Shown piece by piece: positions 36,601 through 47,204 of a DNA stretch of 64,000 nucleotides. The notes beneath the pieces were generated by a model. The model saw nothing but the letters and a program-made list of their open reading frames with translations. It was not told where the DNA came from and ran no database searches. This DNA is from Chromobotia macracanthus (lineage: Eukaryota; Chordata; Actinopteri; Cypriniformes; Botiidae), in assembly GCA_036877525.1 (NCBI GenBank), contig JAZGTH010000005.1, positions 11,201,501 to 11,265,500 of the forward strand, read 5' to 3'. Both the position numbers and the translations under genes were made by a program. Position 1 is the first letter of the stretch. Each line of letters starts with the position of its first letter.

Positions 36601-37686
36601 GCTCAACAATATTTCTCTTTAATTTTCAATTTATAATTTATTTTGCTGTGTTTTCCAGCAAAGCAGAAAGGGATAAGTATTCTTTATTTAAAATGTTTAG
36701 TGTATTTTAACAACACAATAGAACCAATCATTTTATTATAGGTGCCCTGTGTGAAATGATTGACAGACAGAAAGAACCGTTCTGATTGGCTAAACAAAGA
36801 AACCATCCATGGCACATTTTCTGTTTCCAGATTACAGCCTAAGGTTGTCATAGAAACAAGAGCGATATTTGGACACCTATCTCAGTGATATCTGTCAGGC
36901 AATGGGAATGTTTTCTGCTTGCAGTTCCATAAAAAATTCACTTAAAGCACCTTTAAGTATTTCAAACTTGTGCCAACTCTGTATTGACGGGCAGCTGAAA
37001 ACACAGAGAAGGGAGGGCGAGAAAGGAAACCTCAGTCGATCGGGAGGCTCTGGTCTGGAACAGAGAAAGAGTGAAATTAAAAGCATGTGATGAAAGAGTT
37101 CTCTCCAGCCATCACAAAAAGAGAGAAAGAGAGAGAGAGGGAGAGAGAGAAATCTCTAACACATGACAATGTGATGGCTGATATATTGATTTTTATACCT
37201 CCATTTTTCTTCCAGGCCTAAGAGAGAGAGTCAAGCAATTTTATCCACCCCATGTGTGTGTTTGCTGCTGTGGCGTTCTTGTGCGGAGGGCGTGAACTTA
37301 CACATACACACGGTCTCCCACAGGGTGTGCTGTGTTTTTAATCTGCGAACACGCAGTGACATAAATCAACCCGTGTCCCCGATGACTGCCGCCCCTCTGG
37401 ACTAACTTAGAACTAGCGGCTGTTGGCAAACGATTGCAATTTACACGACCAACCATGCGAGCAGGGCGCGTTGTCACAGCATTGCTACGTTTGTAAATCC
37501 TAATGAATCTCGCGCGCAAATGTCAGAGCTGAATAAATAACACTAGACTGGGCATGACCTCAGAATCACCTCTAACTCTGGTGATATAACAGCAGGCTTG
37601 ACCTTATGAAAGCTGAAGCTGGACAAGCTGACTGATCTTTGACATTTGACCCTGTTGACACGTGACTATGCAGCAATTCGCAACTT

Positions 37687-38004
37687 CCCAACTAACAATT
37701 TTACATTGTAAGAAACTTTCTCTAACATTTCCATTAAGTAACAAAAACATTACAAATGTTATTTTGAGTGTTCTAAAAATGTTCAAAACATCCTGTTTTT
37801 TTAGACGTTGTATTAATGTTATAGCTTAGCATAAGAACGTTATTCAAATGTTTTTAATTCTGTTAGATTCTTAAAACGTTCTCCTAACAACTTAAGAATA
37901 ACGTTTTTGATATACATGATACAGAATGTTCTATTAGCGTTACTACAAAAATGTTTTATGATAACTTTGAGAGATCTTTTAGAGAACATTAGCCAACATT
38001 CAGA
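37687..38004 (-). mobile_element. MITE-like element, reversed
   Basis: From CCCAACTAACAATTTTACATTGTAAGAAAC to GAGAACATTAGCCAACATTC. The terminal GGGAAC...GCTGGG end is lost. Confidence 0.7.
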
Positions 38005-38400
38005 ATTCATCTACCACCCAAGTGGATGCTGGGTTTCAATCTGTCAGTCTGTGATAGGTCATGCGGAGGTCATGGAAAGTTTGCTGTTTCATTGATAAGG
38101 CTTGTGTCTTTTTTGACAGCATTTTTACTCTTTAATTGGCTGGGGGTCATGTTTTCTTCAGCATGCTGTCAACTGTGCTGATTTGTGAAGTTTCAGAAAA
38201 GGTTGCCCAGAAAAGAGTAACTGAACCTCTGCAACCTCCTCATGAAATTTGCAGCTTGCGGTGTAAACCGGGGCCTGCATTCTGCACAGGCTCTCACAGT
38301 TGTATTCCTTCTCTGTTGGTTGGATTGACAGTAAACATTTATTAAAGGGTCATTCAGAAAAGCTGGTTTTAACCTGTCAAATCTTCTGCTTCCTTTTCAG

Positions 38401-38581
38401 GTGGAGTGGCTGAAGAATGAAGAGCCAGTGAGTTCTCTTGAAGATGTCAACATTGACACTCGAGCTGACCACAACTTGATCATCAATGAAGCAAGACTCT
38501 CAGACTCTGGAAACTACACCTGCCTGGCCAGCAATGTTGTTGCTAGGAGACGTAGCGCGACAGCAACAGTCATCGTGTTTG
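38401..38581 (+). CDS. unc5d: Netrin receptor UNC5D, exon 5: rest of Ig2
   Basis: Acceptor ctgcttccttttcag, donor TTTG|GTAGGT. 181 nt in phase 0-1. Reads VEWLKNEEPVSSLEDVNIDT, RADHNLIINEARLSDSGNYT and CLASNVVARRRSATATVIVF. The Ig2 signature WLKNEE and the DSGNYTC motif with the second Ig2 cysteine and an N-glycosylation sequon (NYT) are present. NIDTRADHNLII is the UNC5D-like form (UNC5B has YITIDHNLII, from memory). Ig1-Ig2 form the ligand-binding head for netrin and FLRT. Confidence 0.97.
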
Positions 38582-38632
38582 GTAGGTTATGTTTATAATA
38601 TGTTTATGTCCTTATCTGGTACATTTTATGTT

Positions 38633-38870
38633 AAAGCTGCAATCTATAACTTTTTTAGATTAAAAATATGTACATAACAGTTCTGTGTTGAAAACGATCT
38701 CCTTACCTTAGCTTGATTCGCAAGGGTAAGCTTATATTAATTATTTATAATGTGATTTTGCAGTAAAGTCAGTTTGACCACATTTGACTTCAACATACGT
38801 AAAGAAAAGTATGTGATTTGCAATTTTATGGATCAAACGGAGATGGCGATGGAGAGACAAAAAAATGCTG
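38633..38870 (+). mobile_element. TTAA-ended (piggyBac-type) MITE, left part intact
   Basis: Begins TTAAAGCTGCAATCTATAAC about 50 bp after the exon 5 donor. It continues through ACATTTGACTTCAACATACG and GCAATTTTATGGATCAAAC to GAGATGGCGATGGAGAGAC. The right terminus is degraded. Confidence 0.6.
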
Positions 38871-39771
38871 CTTTATTTGGTTAGTTAAACGCTCCTTTAA
38901 CATTAGAAAACCCCTAGCTTTCTCATGTCACAGTACACAGGCGATAAACGTTTCGTTTACAGATTTGAATCTCACTAGACTTGACTGTGTTTGTCACGAC
39001 CCGTCAAAGTTAGACATGCTGCAGTATGAATCCACCCATCTATTTAGTCAGCTGCGCTAACCTTCAGCCGAACCGTTCACAAAAAACGATCACCTATAAT
39101 CAACACTCTGCCATGACATGACACGGCACTCTCGTTTTTCACAGCATCAATTCATCACAATACAGGTAATGCAGAAACACAGCATTTTATCATTTTCCCA
39201 GACCTGTATCTGCATGAGGCCATCAGTTAGATGCCTGGCATGGGTTCGATTATCTATTTTCGTCAACACATATAATGAGTTAATGATTCCAAGGCTCCCT
39301 GTGTGGCCAGGTTTGCCACGGTTCAGGCTCCATTAACCTAATTGACACGGTCCCCTAGTGCTTTCTCCTCAATATTTTGATGGTAAGGTAATACGACGTG
39401 CTCACTTCCTGTGAATGGCTTCTGAAATTCTGTCGCAGATGAAGGCTAAAGTTGCCAGGGTTGGAGGCTGATTAAACACACTGAAAAGCTTTGACATGAG
39501 CTGTCAGAAGCAGGCAGCGCTGACTGAGCTCTAGCTGACTGATCCGCAATTAACGTTTAGCAGCTAGCATAGCGTCTACAATTTAACACGACTCCCAGCC
39601 GTCCCTAAGGCTTAGCATACACAGGAGAATTGGCTTGTACTGTATGCGTTATTCATGCAAGAAACATTTTCATTTGTTGGTTTCTGTGCTCCTGGTAGCT
39701 TTGCTAATAAGATATATATGCATAATAATGTGTAATCGTCCTATATCTATAAGAACAGAATTGTGGTCTGT

Positions 39772-39834
39772 CCCAGCTAACAGGGAACAGTCTCAGAAGG
39801 TTGGCTAATGTTATCTAAAAGAAACGTTCTTGCA
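39772..39834 (+). mobile_element. MITE-like element, short 5' fragment
   Basis: CCCAGCTAACAGGGAACAGTCTCAG, then AAACGTTCTTGCAG. Only the first 60 bp, with a deletion. Confidence 0.6.
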
Positions 39835-40284
39835 GACTCTTCTTATTTTATAAAGCACACAGTCTGTGTATTTATGTACAGTTACCTGCATATGTAGAAA
39901 CCAAATTTCTCTTTGTGACACTTTAGTTTGACATTAAAATGAATATTATAGAAGGTGCGATGAAATGACGAGTCACAGGGTGACAATGTGATTCCATCTC
40001 AAATACAATTAGCACTTTATTCAGTCAGGTAGTGACTTCTGCATACACGTTTACTGTGACTGTGTGACATTTCGCTTTTGTTTACAATGTAGTGCTTGTC
40101 ACCTGCCACCAATGGTTTATTTCAAATCACTATGAACAGACTCTAGGAATGTATGTGGATTTATTTTCCTGTTTGCACTTTTCCTATTAAAACAGGAAGT
40201 TAAATAGCCAATAGCCTTTGATTTGATTGTATTGATTTGCTTGTCAAAAGTAGATTGTATTGAGGAGGAACATTCTACCCTTGA

Positions 40285-40345
40285 AGAGCATTTTATTGTA
40301 CAAAATAACTGGGTATCGAACCCACAACATTTGCCAAATGACATT
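40285..40345 (-). repeat. SINE-like fragment with B-box
   Basis: GGGTATCGAACCCACAAC is the reverse complement of a polymerase III B-box context (GTTGTGGGTTCGATACCC). It is followed by degraded sequence resembling the SINE body at 59905. The A-box is missing. Confidence 0.4.
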
Positions 40346-41159
40346 AAAGCTAACAGACATTATAAAAATGTTGCATATGTGGTACAAAGACATTTTATTG
40401 TAGCTTTAGATGCATTTGTGAGGAGATCAGCCCACACGTCAAATCTGATATTGTTGTCCTTTCTGTGCATGCTTCATGTATTCACTCATGAATCTATCAT
40501 CTTAAGCATTTGTTTTTCTTATTCAATTTCAGTATGGCCGTCAGTGCGTGTCCGAGACATGTTTATGAAGTCACAGGCAATTCTCAATGGCATCTAATGT
40601 AATATCTGTATAATCCAATTGAATCTCATCCACGTACCAATTAGATGATCTAGTCAGTCATTTCTCGGTTGAATAGATGACAGAGACACTATTACATAGA
40701 GGGTTTTTATGGTGTTTTTTTAGCCAAGTAACAAGGTTGTGCATCATTCAGATTAAATTGAGAATGACATAAATTTCAATTCAATTCTTAAATTCCAATT
40801 GAATTGTCCTTGGATTTTAAAAAAGGAAAATGTTAATGCAATGGAATCTCAGATACCTGTTGTAAGTGTAGTTTTATAATAATACATTTCATTTAGCAGT
40901 GTGAATTACTTTTAGATATGTTACCATATGTCCATCGTATGTGGAATTTGAAGAAAGGTTACATAAATAATATATAAATAATCAATGTTTGAAATGCCAC
41001 CTAGAAATTTGTGTTATATTTACTTATACAAACGACAGAGCAGATGTGACGTGTAAGCCAAATGTGATGGCCGATACTCAGAATTTGTTCTCTACATTTA
41101 ACCCTGTTCAGTTGTGCACACACATTGGAGTAGTGAGTTGTGAACACACACACAAACAC

Positions 41160-41285
41160 TGCAAACCATGAACACACACCCGGAGCAGCAGGGGGCAATT
41201 GGGGAGTAAGGTGCCTTTCTCAAGGGCACCTCAGTTGCTTCCTGTCAGCGGTGGGATTCGAACCTGTGACCTACAAACACTACAC
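41160..41285 (-). repeat. Dispersed teleost repeat with a B-box-like motif
   Basis: Contains AAGGTGCCTTTCTCAAGGGC and GGTGGGATTCGAACCTGTGA, both typical of a repeat present in many fish genomes. The class (SINE or LINE 3' end) is uncertain. Confidence 0.45.
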
Positions 41286-41384
41286 CTTGTGTTATCCAGA
41301 TCAAAACACACATTGAATAGACTTACCATCAGGGTTACTGCAGGCTAATGGTAAAGCATACTTCTCTTTTTCTGTTGACTGCAG

Positions 41385-41552
41385 TGAATGGAGGCTGGTC
41401 ATCATGGTCTGACTGGTCAGAATGTAGCGTTCGCTGTGGGAGAGGAGTTCAGAGGAGAACGAGGACCTGCACGAACCCCGCGCCGCTGAACGGAGGAGCT
41501 TTCTGTGAGGGGATGTCCGTTCAGAAGAGCAGCTGCACCTCTCCCTGCCCAG
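41385..41552 (+). CDS. unc5d: Netrin receptor UNC5D, exon 6: thrombospondin repeat 1
   Basis: 168 nt, phase 1-1, one complete TSP1 domain per exon. Reads VNGGWSSWSDWSECSVRCGR, GVQRRTRTCTNPAPLNGGAF and CEGMSVQKSSCTSPCP. The WxxWxxWxxC start (a C-mannosylation signature), the CSVRCGRG core and six cysteines are all present. CEGMSVQK is the UNC5D-like variant. The domain lies in the extracellular stalk. The phase allows clean exon skipping, as known for a TSP exon of mammalian UNC5A. Confidence 0.97.
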
Positions 41553-43180
41553 GTCAGAGGTCACAGAGCTGTCAGCCGATAGCAATGTGCTGAGAGGTTA
41601 CAGCCTCGGTTACATTTCAGCAGTAACAAATCTTTCCTTAAAGTGTGCCTGCTATACTAAATATACAGCCTAACCAGGGCTGTTCGGTTTATATGAGTTG
41701 TCACCCCAGCTAACAATTTTAGGTTGTGAGAATCTTTCCCTAACATTTCTTGAAAGAAATGTTATCTTGAAAGTTCTAGAAACATTTTCTAGATGTTTTT
41801 AGATGTTATATTACCGTTAATGCTTGGTTATATATGGTTATTTGAACGTTGTATTAATTCTGTAACGATTTTTAAAACAATCCACTAACAACTTAAGAAT
41901 GTTTTTGATATAAATGACATAACATTAAATAAACATTTGACTAACATTATTAACACACACTGACTTTATTGATAACTGAAGCTTGACTAAAAAATCGTAC
42001 TAAAAATATTCAGAGTTTGTTTTTTTTTCCAAAATAGGCAAGAGAATATACAGTGTATAATTATTGTAAAACCAAATAAACGTGCCCTCATCATTATCGT
42101 TTACACTCTTGGAGATTTGCCTGCATTAGATCCAAAATTTCTCTCGTCTCCCCAGCACGACATCTTATCTTGAAACCCAGTAGTGCATTTTGCCAGCAGA
42201 TTCAAGGCTGGTCAGTCAGCCAGTCAGGCGGTGTGACTGTCTCACTGCTGTGCTTGTTAATTAAACATGCCTTCTGAACACATTGATGGCTAATCCATCT
42301 GTCTGGGAGCCTGCATTTAAAACAGCAGCTTGACAGTATGCGCTGAATTTGAATTGATCTCGGTGGCAGAGGCCTCTCGAGTTTTACTGTTGATATGTGT
42401 CGGCTTTCAATTAATGTGGCGCCTGCCGTCATACACAGAGACTTCCAGTTTACCATCTACAGCGTAATACAATGCCCCTCACAGACAGAGAGAGAGCAAT
42501 AAATGGAGATGAAAGGCATTAAGAAAGACAGGAAGTCAACATGTGTACATAAAATATGACAGTGGAACAGGAAGTTGGAATTACAGAGTTTAGGAAATCA
42601 AAAAGAAGGAGAGTTGGAAAAACAGATACAAAAACGAAATAGAAGAAGAGAGAGAGTTATCAACCGCTCAGTAAAACCTGGTCTTGGCCGCACTTATGCT
42701 CGCTAAATTTATGGTTTCATGGGAAGCACCAATCACATGGGAACCACCAGTCATGTTGGGGAAAAGTTATCTAAGGAGGGCACCAGTCGCTCAGCAACGA
42801 GAAAACTTAATCTTGCTCTCCAGTCTTGCTCAGTCCCGGTTCCACACTCAACAGAGACACACAAACATGACATTTGCATTTAGATTAGCCGCATAGGAAA
42901 TACCAGCGGCCTGTTGAGTCGTTAAGGGAAACTGGGATAGCCTGATGGAACAAGACAAAAGTAAATTGTCTTTTGCTTTTGTCGAGACAAAACTTCAGAG
43001 GGAAAATCCTGGATCTGTAGAATACCACAGACGAAAAAAGGAAAGGAATCAGTAACTGTCCTAGAGCTGCGGGAAGTGTTGGAAAGTTTACATTAGATAG
43101 AGGGATGTTTTTGTAAACTGTACAGTAACTGTACTGTGTACGTGCCCTAGTGAAGGTGTGTGTTTGTTTGTGTATGACAG
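41553..43180 (+). other. unc5d: unc5d intron 6 (1.6 kb)
   Basis: Contains a reversed MITE at 41704. The rest is plain intron without a recognisable element. Open frames running over the exon 7 acceptor on the minus strand are shadows. Confidence 0.85.
41704..41955 (-). mobile_element. MITE-like element, reversed
   Basis: CCCCAGCTAACAATTTTAGGTTGTGAGAATC at the left. It degrades after CTAACAACTTAAGAATG and the other terminus is missing. Confidence 0.7.
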
Positions 43181-43345
43181 TGGATGGTGGCTGGGCAGAA
43201 TGGACTGTGTGGTCTGTGTGTAGTTCTGAGTGTGAGAGGCAGCGGACTAGAGAGTGTACAGACCCAGAGCCCAAACATGGAGGCAGACTGTGCGATGGAG
43301 CCGCCCTAGATACAGAGAACTGCACTGGGGACCTCTGCATTCAAG
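43181..43345 (+). CDS. unc5d: Netrin receptor UNC5D, exon 7: thrombospondin repeat 2
   Basis: 165 nt, phase 1-1. Reads VDGGWAEWTVWSVCSSECER, QRTRECTDPEPKHGGRLCDG and AALDTENCTGDLCIQ. WxxWxxWxxC is retained. The second core is CSSECERQRTREC, lacking the RCGRG of repeat 1, as is normal for the second TSP repeat of UNC5 proteins. A sequon (NCT) and the closing LC pair are present. The donor CAAG|GTAGGT opens an intron that starts at once with a UCAY-rich block. Confidence 0.97.
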
Positions 43346-44604
43346 GTAGGTAATCATCATCATCTTCACATTCTTCACTATTGACTGTCATCATATCACC
43401 TACATGATCACTATCACCATTATCACTGTCATCACCATCATCACCAGCAGTCATCATATCACTTATATCATGTTATCATTGTCATCATTATCACCATCAT
43501 AATCATCATAATCATTATAACTATTGTCACTGTCATTATAACCACTAACATCATCATCACCATTATCATCATCATCATGATAATTACTACCACTGTCATC
43601 ATAACTTCGTCACCATCATCGTCATTACACTACTATCACTTAATCATCCCTGCTATCATCATCACTACTATAATTACCATCATTTTCACCATCACTTAAT
43701 CACTATTACTCAATCTCCTTCATCATTATCACCAGATCAAGCTAATCTGAATGATTAAAATATGTAAAATTATCGAAATCACATATAGAAGATATTTAAT
43801 GCTCTGAACTTTGCCCTCTACCCGCTATTACCGCTATGTGCTGGTAAAATGTTATGGGTTTGTGACTCTCTGTTATATGGCTTCTCCAACTTCAGCCTTC
43901 TGTAGCACAGACACAGAGGAGTAAAAAAAATCATCCCACTTTTGTTTGGATCAGTGGAGACAAGTGCTCTGTGGAAGGCTGTCACCGCCTGAATGAAACC
44001 AGTCAGTCAAACCCTCAGACGAGTCACTCCTGACAGCCTGTTTTGTAATTCCTTAGGAGAGGCAGAAATCTTCTGTTTTAATCCTCCTCGCTCATCATCC
44101 TGACAGTTCTTTAATCAATCTTTCCTGCCTCCATCCCCTGAAGGAGGAGGGTGTACACCTCACTATCCTCTGCAGATGAGCCTAAAGCCCCATGGTGATG
44201 GACATCCCTATCAGAGACCAATTTCCTTCATATAATACACACACACAGATGCACCCGTAAAATCATGTGCGGACGTGATAATTTGGTGTAAAAGATTGGA
44301 CAGTGATTTTATATTACACGCTTGTCACTGACCATCAGACATATGTAGATCTGTATTCAGACAGTTCAGTCATAGCTGCTTGTTATTAAACTTCTGTGTA
44401 ATTTTTTAAATTAGAGCATAAAGACGGATTCTGAAGTTCTGCTTGTTTTTCAACAGTGTGGGCACACCACATAGGCGTCTTCAGCTGATCCTTATATATT
44501 CTAAATATATTCTATATATATAATATATATTCTTAATGTGCCTCAAAGTGATGTTTATCTGTGAGCTTTTGACAGGTATCACAGGTGTGTGTTTGTCTTT
44601 GCAG
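43346..44604 (+). other. unc5d: unc5d intron 7 (1.26 kb), upstream of exon 8
   Basis: The first third is a UCAY-rich repeat. 43750-44600 is plain intron, with an AT palindromic run near 44500-44535, ending tttgtctttgcag. Confidence 0.9.
43355..43740 (+). repeat. Degenerate ATC repeat = dense UCAY cluster upstream of exon 8
   Basis: TCATCATCACCATTATCACT-type sequence in which TCAT, TCAC, CCAT or CCAC occurs roughly sixty times by eye in 385 bp. On the transcribed strand these are UCAY/YCAY tetramers, the recognition unit of NOVA splicing factors. It may be a plain microsatellite; the position next to a cassette-type exon is what makes it notable. Confidence 0.8.
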
Positions 44605-44640
44605 ACAGGAAGTTGCTCCACGATGTGAAGGTTCCTCAAG
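44605..44640 (+). CDS. unc5d: Netrin receptor UNC5D, exon 8: 36-nt stalk exon
   Basis: Acceptor gtttgtctttgcag, donor CAAG|GTGAGT. Phase 1-1, so it adds exactly 12 codons and can be skipped without a frameshift. Reads DRKLLHDVKVPQ between TSP repeat 2 and the membrane span. I recall mammalian UNC5D having DKKPLHEIKPQ at this place, which supports a real exon. The corresponding small exon 8 of UNC5B is alternatively spliced under NOVA2 control. Skipping here is an inference. Confidence 0.9.
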
Positions 44641-44713
44641 GTGAGTCGCTCCTCTTATTCTCTTTGATTTTTTTTACTTTAGTTTCATAAAGTCATTTAC
44701 ATGCATTACGCTG

Positions 44714-44932
44714 CATTGCTTGAGAAGCAGCTATTAAAAATGCTCAGAGGCATATGAAGTGTGATGTAATAATGGCACATTGCATCACAACCATCCATCT
44801 TAATATCGCTGTCCTCGCCGTGTCTGTTCAATTAACCCCTTTTACTGTTACCATCATTTTGATTCACGCTGCACAAACAGCCTTATTGCAACCCTTTCAT
44901 AAGCTCCGTTTTACGCTGGGTTGATGCACTGA
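44714..44932 (+). repeat. Direct repeat copy 1 (about 220 bp)
   Basis: Starts CATTGCTTGAGAAGCAGCTA. It is about 90% identical by eye to 45568-45796 over GCTCAGAGGCATATGAAGTG, ATTAACCCCTTTT and CTGCACAAACAGCCTTATTG. Confidence 0.9.
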
Positions 44933-45104
44933 GCCCAGATCATCAAACTTGTTATGTTAAGAAAACCCTTATTAATAACTGTAAGGGCGTTATCACTATA
45001 ACCAGGGTTATCCACTGTTATTTAGCTTAGAAGGTTGGTTGAACCTGGCTGCTGACAATTACAGGAGGTTTCCAGTGAGTTATCATCTAGTTTTTCAATG
45101 CTAG

Positions 45105-45560
45105 TCATTCACCATCATTGTCATCATCACTGCTATAATCACCCTCACTGTCCTGTCATAATCACTGCTATAATCACCATCACTATTATAATTATTGCTG
45201 TAATCAATGACATTAATCAATGTTTTACTTAATCAATGTCATTGTCATCATCACTACTATAATCACCACCTTTGACGTCATCATTGCAATAATTATCATC
45301 ATTGTCATTGCCACTGTTATAATCACCATTATCACCATCGTTGTCATCATAACTGCTATAATAATTCTCATCATAATCACCACTTTAATCTCCACCATTG
45401 TCATCATCACTGCTATAATCACCATCAACTTTAATCACTGCTTTAATCACCGTCATCATAATCAGTGTTTTAATCACCACCATTGTCATAATTACTGATG
45501 TTATCACCATCAGTGTCACCATCACGGTATTATTACCATCGCTGTCATACATCACACTCA
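45105..45560 (+). repeat. Degenerate ATC repeat = UCAY cluster downstream of exon 8
   Basis: TCATCATCACTGCTATAATC-type units repeated over about 450 bp, with several dozen UCAY tetramers. It begins about 465 nt after the exon 8 donor. Open frames on either strand (Ile/Thr/His-rich or Met/Val-rich) are repeat artefacts. Confidence 0.8.
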
Positions 45561-45567
45561 GCTTCTT

Positions 45568-45796
45568 CATTGCTTGAGAAGCAGCTATTAAAAATGCTCA
45601 GAGGCATATGAAGTGTGATGTAATAATGGCACATTGCATCACAGTCATCCTTCTTAATATCTCTGTTCTGTTCACAGTGTCTGTGCAATTAACCCCTTTT
45701 AGTGTTATCATCAGCTTGAGTCATGCTGCACAAACAACCTTATTGCAACCTTTCGGTTTTACACTGACATTGCTCAGCATTGGGTTGAAGACCTGA
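45568..45796 (+). repeat. Direct repeat copy 2 (about 220 bp)
   Basis: Second copy of 44714-44932, offset 854 bp. Small differences include CCTTTCGG versus CCCTTTCATAAGCTCCG. Confidence 0.9.
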
Positions 45797-47015
45797 CAAT
45801 TAGGCTTTCAGTGAATCATCATCATCCGCTGCTCACCATTTAAAAGAACCTGGAAAACCAATTAAGTCGATGACATTTTAAAGAGCATTCAGAGAGCTGA
45901 CTCAACGTCGGAAACAGTGCCACATTAGCTCAACCCTGACGCATCACGACGATAAAACATGTTTCACTGACCAGCTTCAGTTCTCATCAGGAATTATAGC
46001 AAACAAAACACACTGAATGTAACCTGTTACACTAAAGCTCATTTTTAGAATGGTTGCTTCTAGAAAGAATGATGTTAAACTATAGATTTGTCTGTCTTTT
46101 TCTTTAAATGTTTTCCCCAGAGAAATAAACTCTTATTGTTGATTACAATGCCAGATATGTACTTTCACTTGACACTTGGAAATCAAGAGTAAACAAAGTA
46201 AAAAAAACTCCTACCTGAAGTCTCTCCTACAGAGGAGAGTATCAGACAGAGAAAGAGAGAGGGTTACAACGCAAAAGAGAAGACAACAGACGCTCAAAAG
46301 AGATGCCTTAGCCTGCCAAACTTTTACAGAGCTCCCAATTAACCTGCTGTATTTGCTATTAGTACAGCTTCACATGTTTCTGGCTAGTGTTTTCATAGCT
46401 ACAGGCCTCGTCTGACGTTTGGAGCCCATCTTTAGGCTTTGAACATTTAGCAACGACGATCTAGCTTTGCTTTGTGCTCTCTATTGTTTCAAGCGTCCTG
46501 GCGGAATTGTTTGCAGTAAGGAGTCGGCAGATAGGGCTTAATCACTACAGATAAGATAATATAATGAGCTTTGTTGTCACGGAATCCCAGGGGAAAGCGC
46601 ACGGTTCGCAGCACGCCAGATTTGACGGTATGTGAATTCGTGTTGAGAGTCAGGTGCGCGCTTGATGGCGGATTGTAATTGCCCATCACTGAAGGACTTT
46701 CATTAGTGATGGAGGTGTCTGGGAACGTGGATGTCATAAAGAGAGAGAGAGAGAGAGAGATCGGTGATGAAAGTATTTTATTGTTATGTAATTTAATTGC
46801 TTTGTTTTACGACTGTGTCGCACCTGTATGTCGAAATGGGATCCCTAAGCTATATGATGGCCATTTGAAAGCGCAAAACAAAAACAAAGAAACAAATGCC
46901 CTTATATAACAATTTTCAGAGAGCCATAGTCAATTGCTGGGAGTCATTTTCTAAATGTTTGTTTGCTGGAGCTTGCCGCTGTATTGCTCTTCAAAATGGT
47001 TTTCTTATTTTATAG

Positions 47016-47204
47016 CTGATGTGGAGTCCAATAATGATGTGGCTCTGTACTCCGGTCTGGCTGCGGGTGTGGTTACAGTGGTCATGCTGGTCATCGCGGT
47101 AACGCTGTACAGGCGAAACCAAAGCGAGTATGGTGTTGATGTCATCGACTCATCTGCGCTGACTGGAGGATTTCAGTCCTTCAGCTTTAAAAGTGCCAGG
47201 CAAG
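47016..47204 (+). CDS. unc5d: Netrin receptor UNC5D, exon 9: membrane span and caspase-type site
   Basis: 189 nt, phase 1-1. Reads ADVESNNDVALYSGLAAGVV, TVVMLVIAVTLYRRNQSEYG and VDVIDSSALTGGFQSFSFKS, then ARQ. The hydrophobic segment GLAAGVVTVVMLVIAVTLY is the single transmembrane helix, stopped by RR. Just inside lies DVID, a DxxD caspase site at the place where UNC5 dependence receptors are cut (DITD in UNC5B). YGVDVIDSSALTGGF is the strongest UNC5D-specific landmark in the window. Confidence 0.98.

Larger units (their letters stand above)
30834..38400 (+). other. unc5d: unc5d intron 4 (7.6 kb)
   Basis: No exon seen. It holds a 16-bp perfect hairpin (30893-30935), TTAA-type MITE sequence (32160-32456 and 36371-36600) and CCCAGCTAACA MITE copies at 35696 and 37687. 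A repeat-free ATTA-rich stretch lies at about 33850-34330. The remaining sequence (31000-32150, 32600-33850, 34350-35690, 36960-37680) shows nothing definite. Confidence 0.75.
38582..41384 (+). other. unc5d: unc5d intron 5 (2.8 kb)
   Basis: Starts with a TTAA-type MITE. A short MITE fragment lies at 39772, a SINE-like piece at 40285-40345 and a teleost repeat at 41160-41285. 38900-39700 and 40400-41100 are plain intron. Ends at ctgttgactgcag. Confidence 0.8.
44641..47015 (+). other. unc5d: unc5d intron 8 (2.4 kb), downstream of exon 8
   Basis: Holds two direct copies of a 220-bp block, a second UCAY-rich repeat and a short GA run near 46741. 45800-46990 is plain intron. Ends ttttcttattttatag. 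Confidence 0.9.

Noticed and set aside
42885..43340. 151-codon minus-strand open frame over exon 7
   Set aside because: Antisense shadow of the TSP repeat 2 exon and its acceptor region.
45220..45570. Ile/Thr/His-rich and Met/Val-rich open frames
   Set aside because: Translations of the degenerate ATC repeat.
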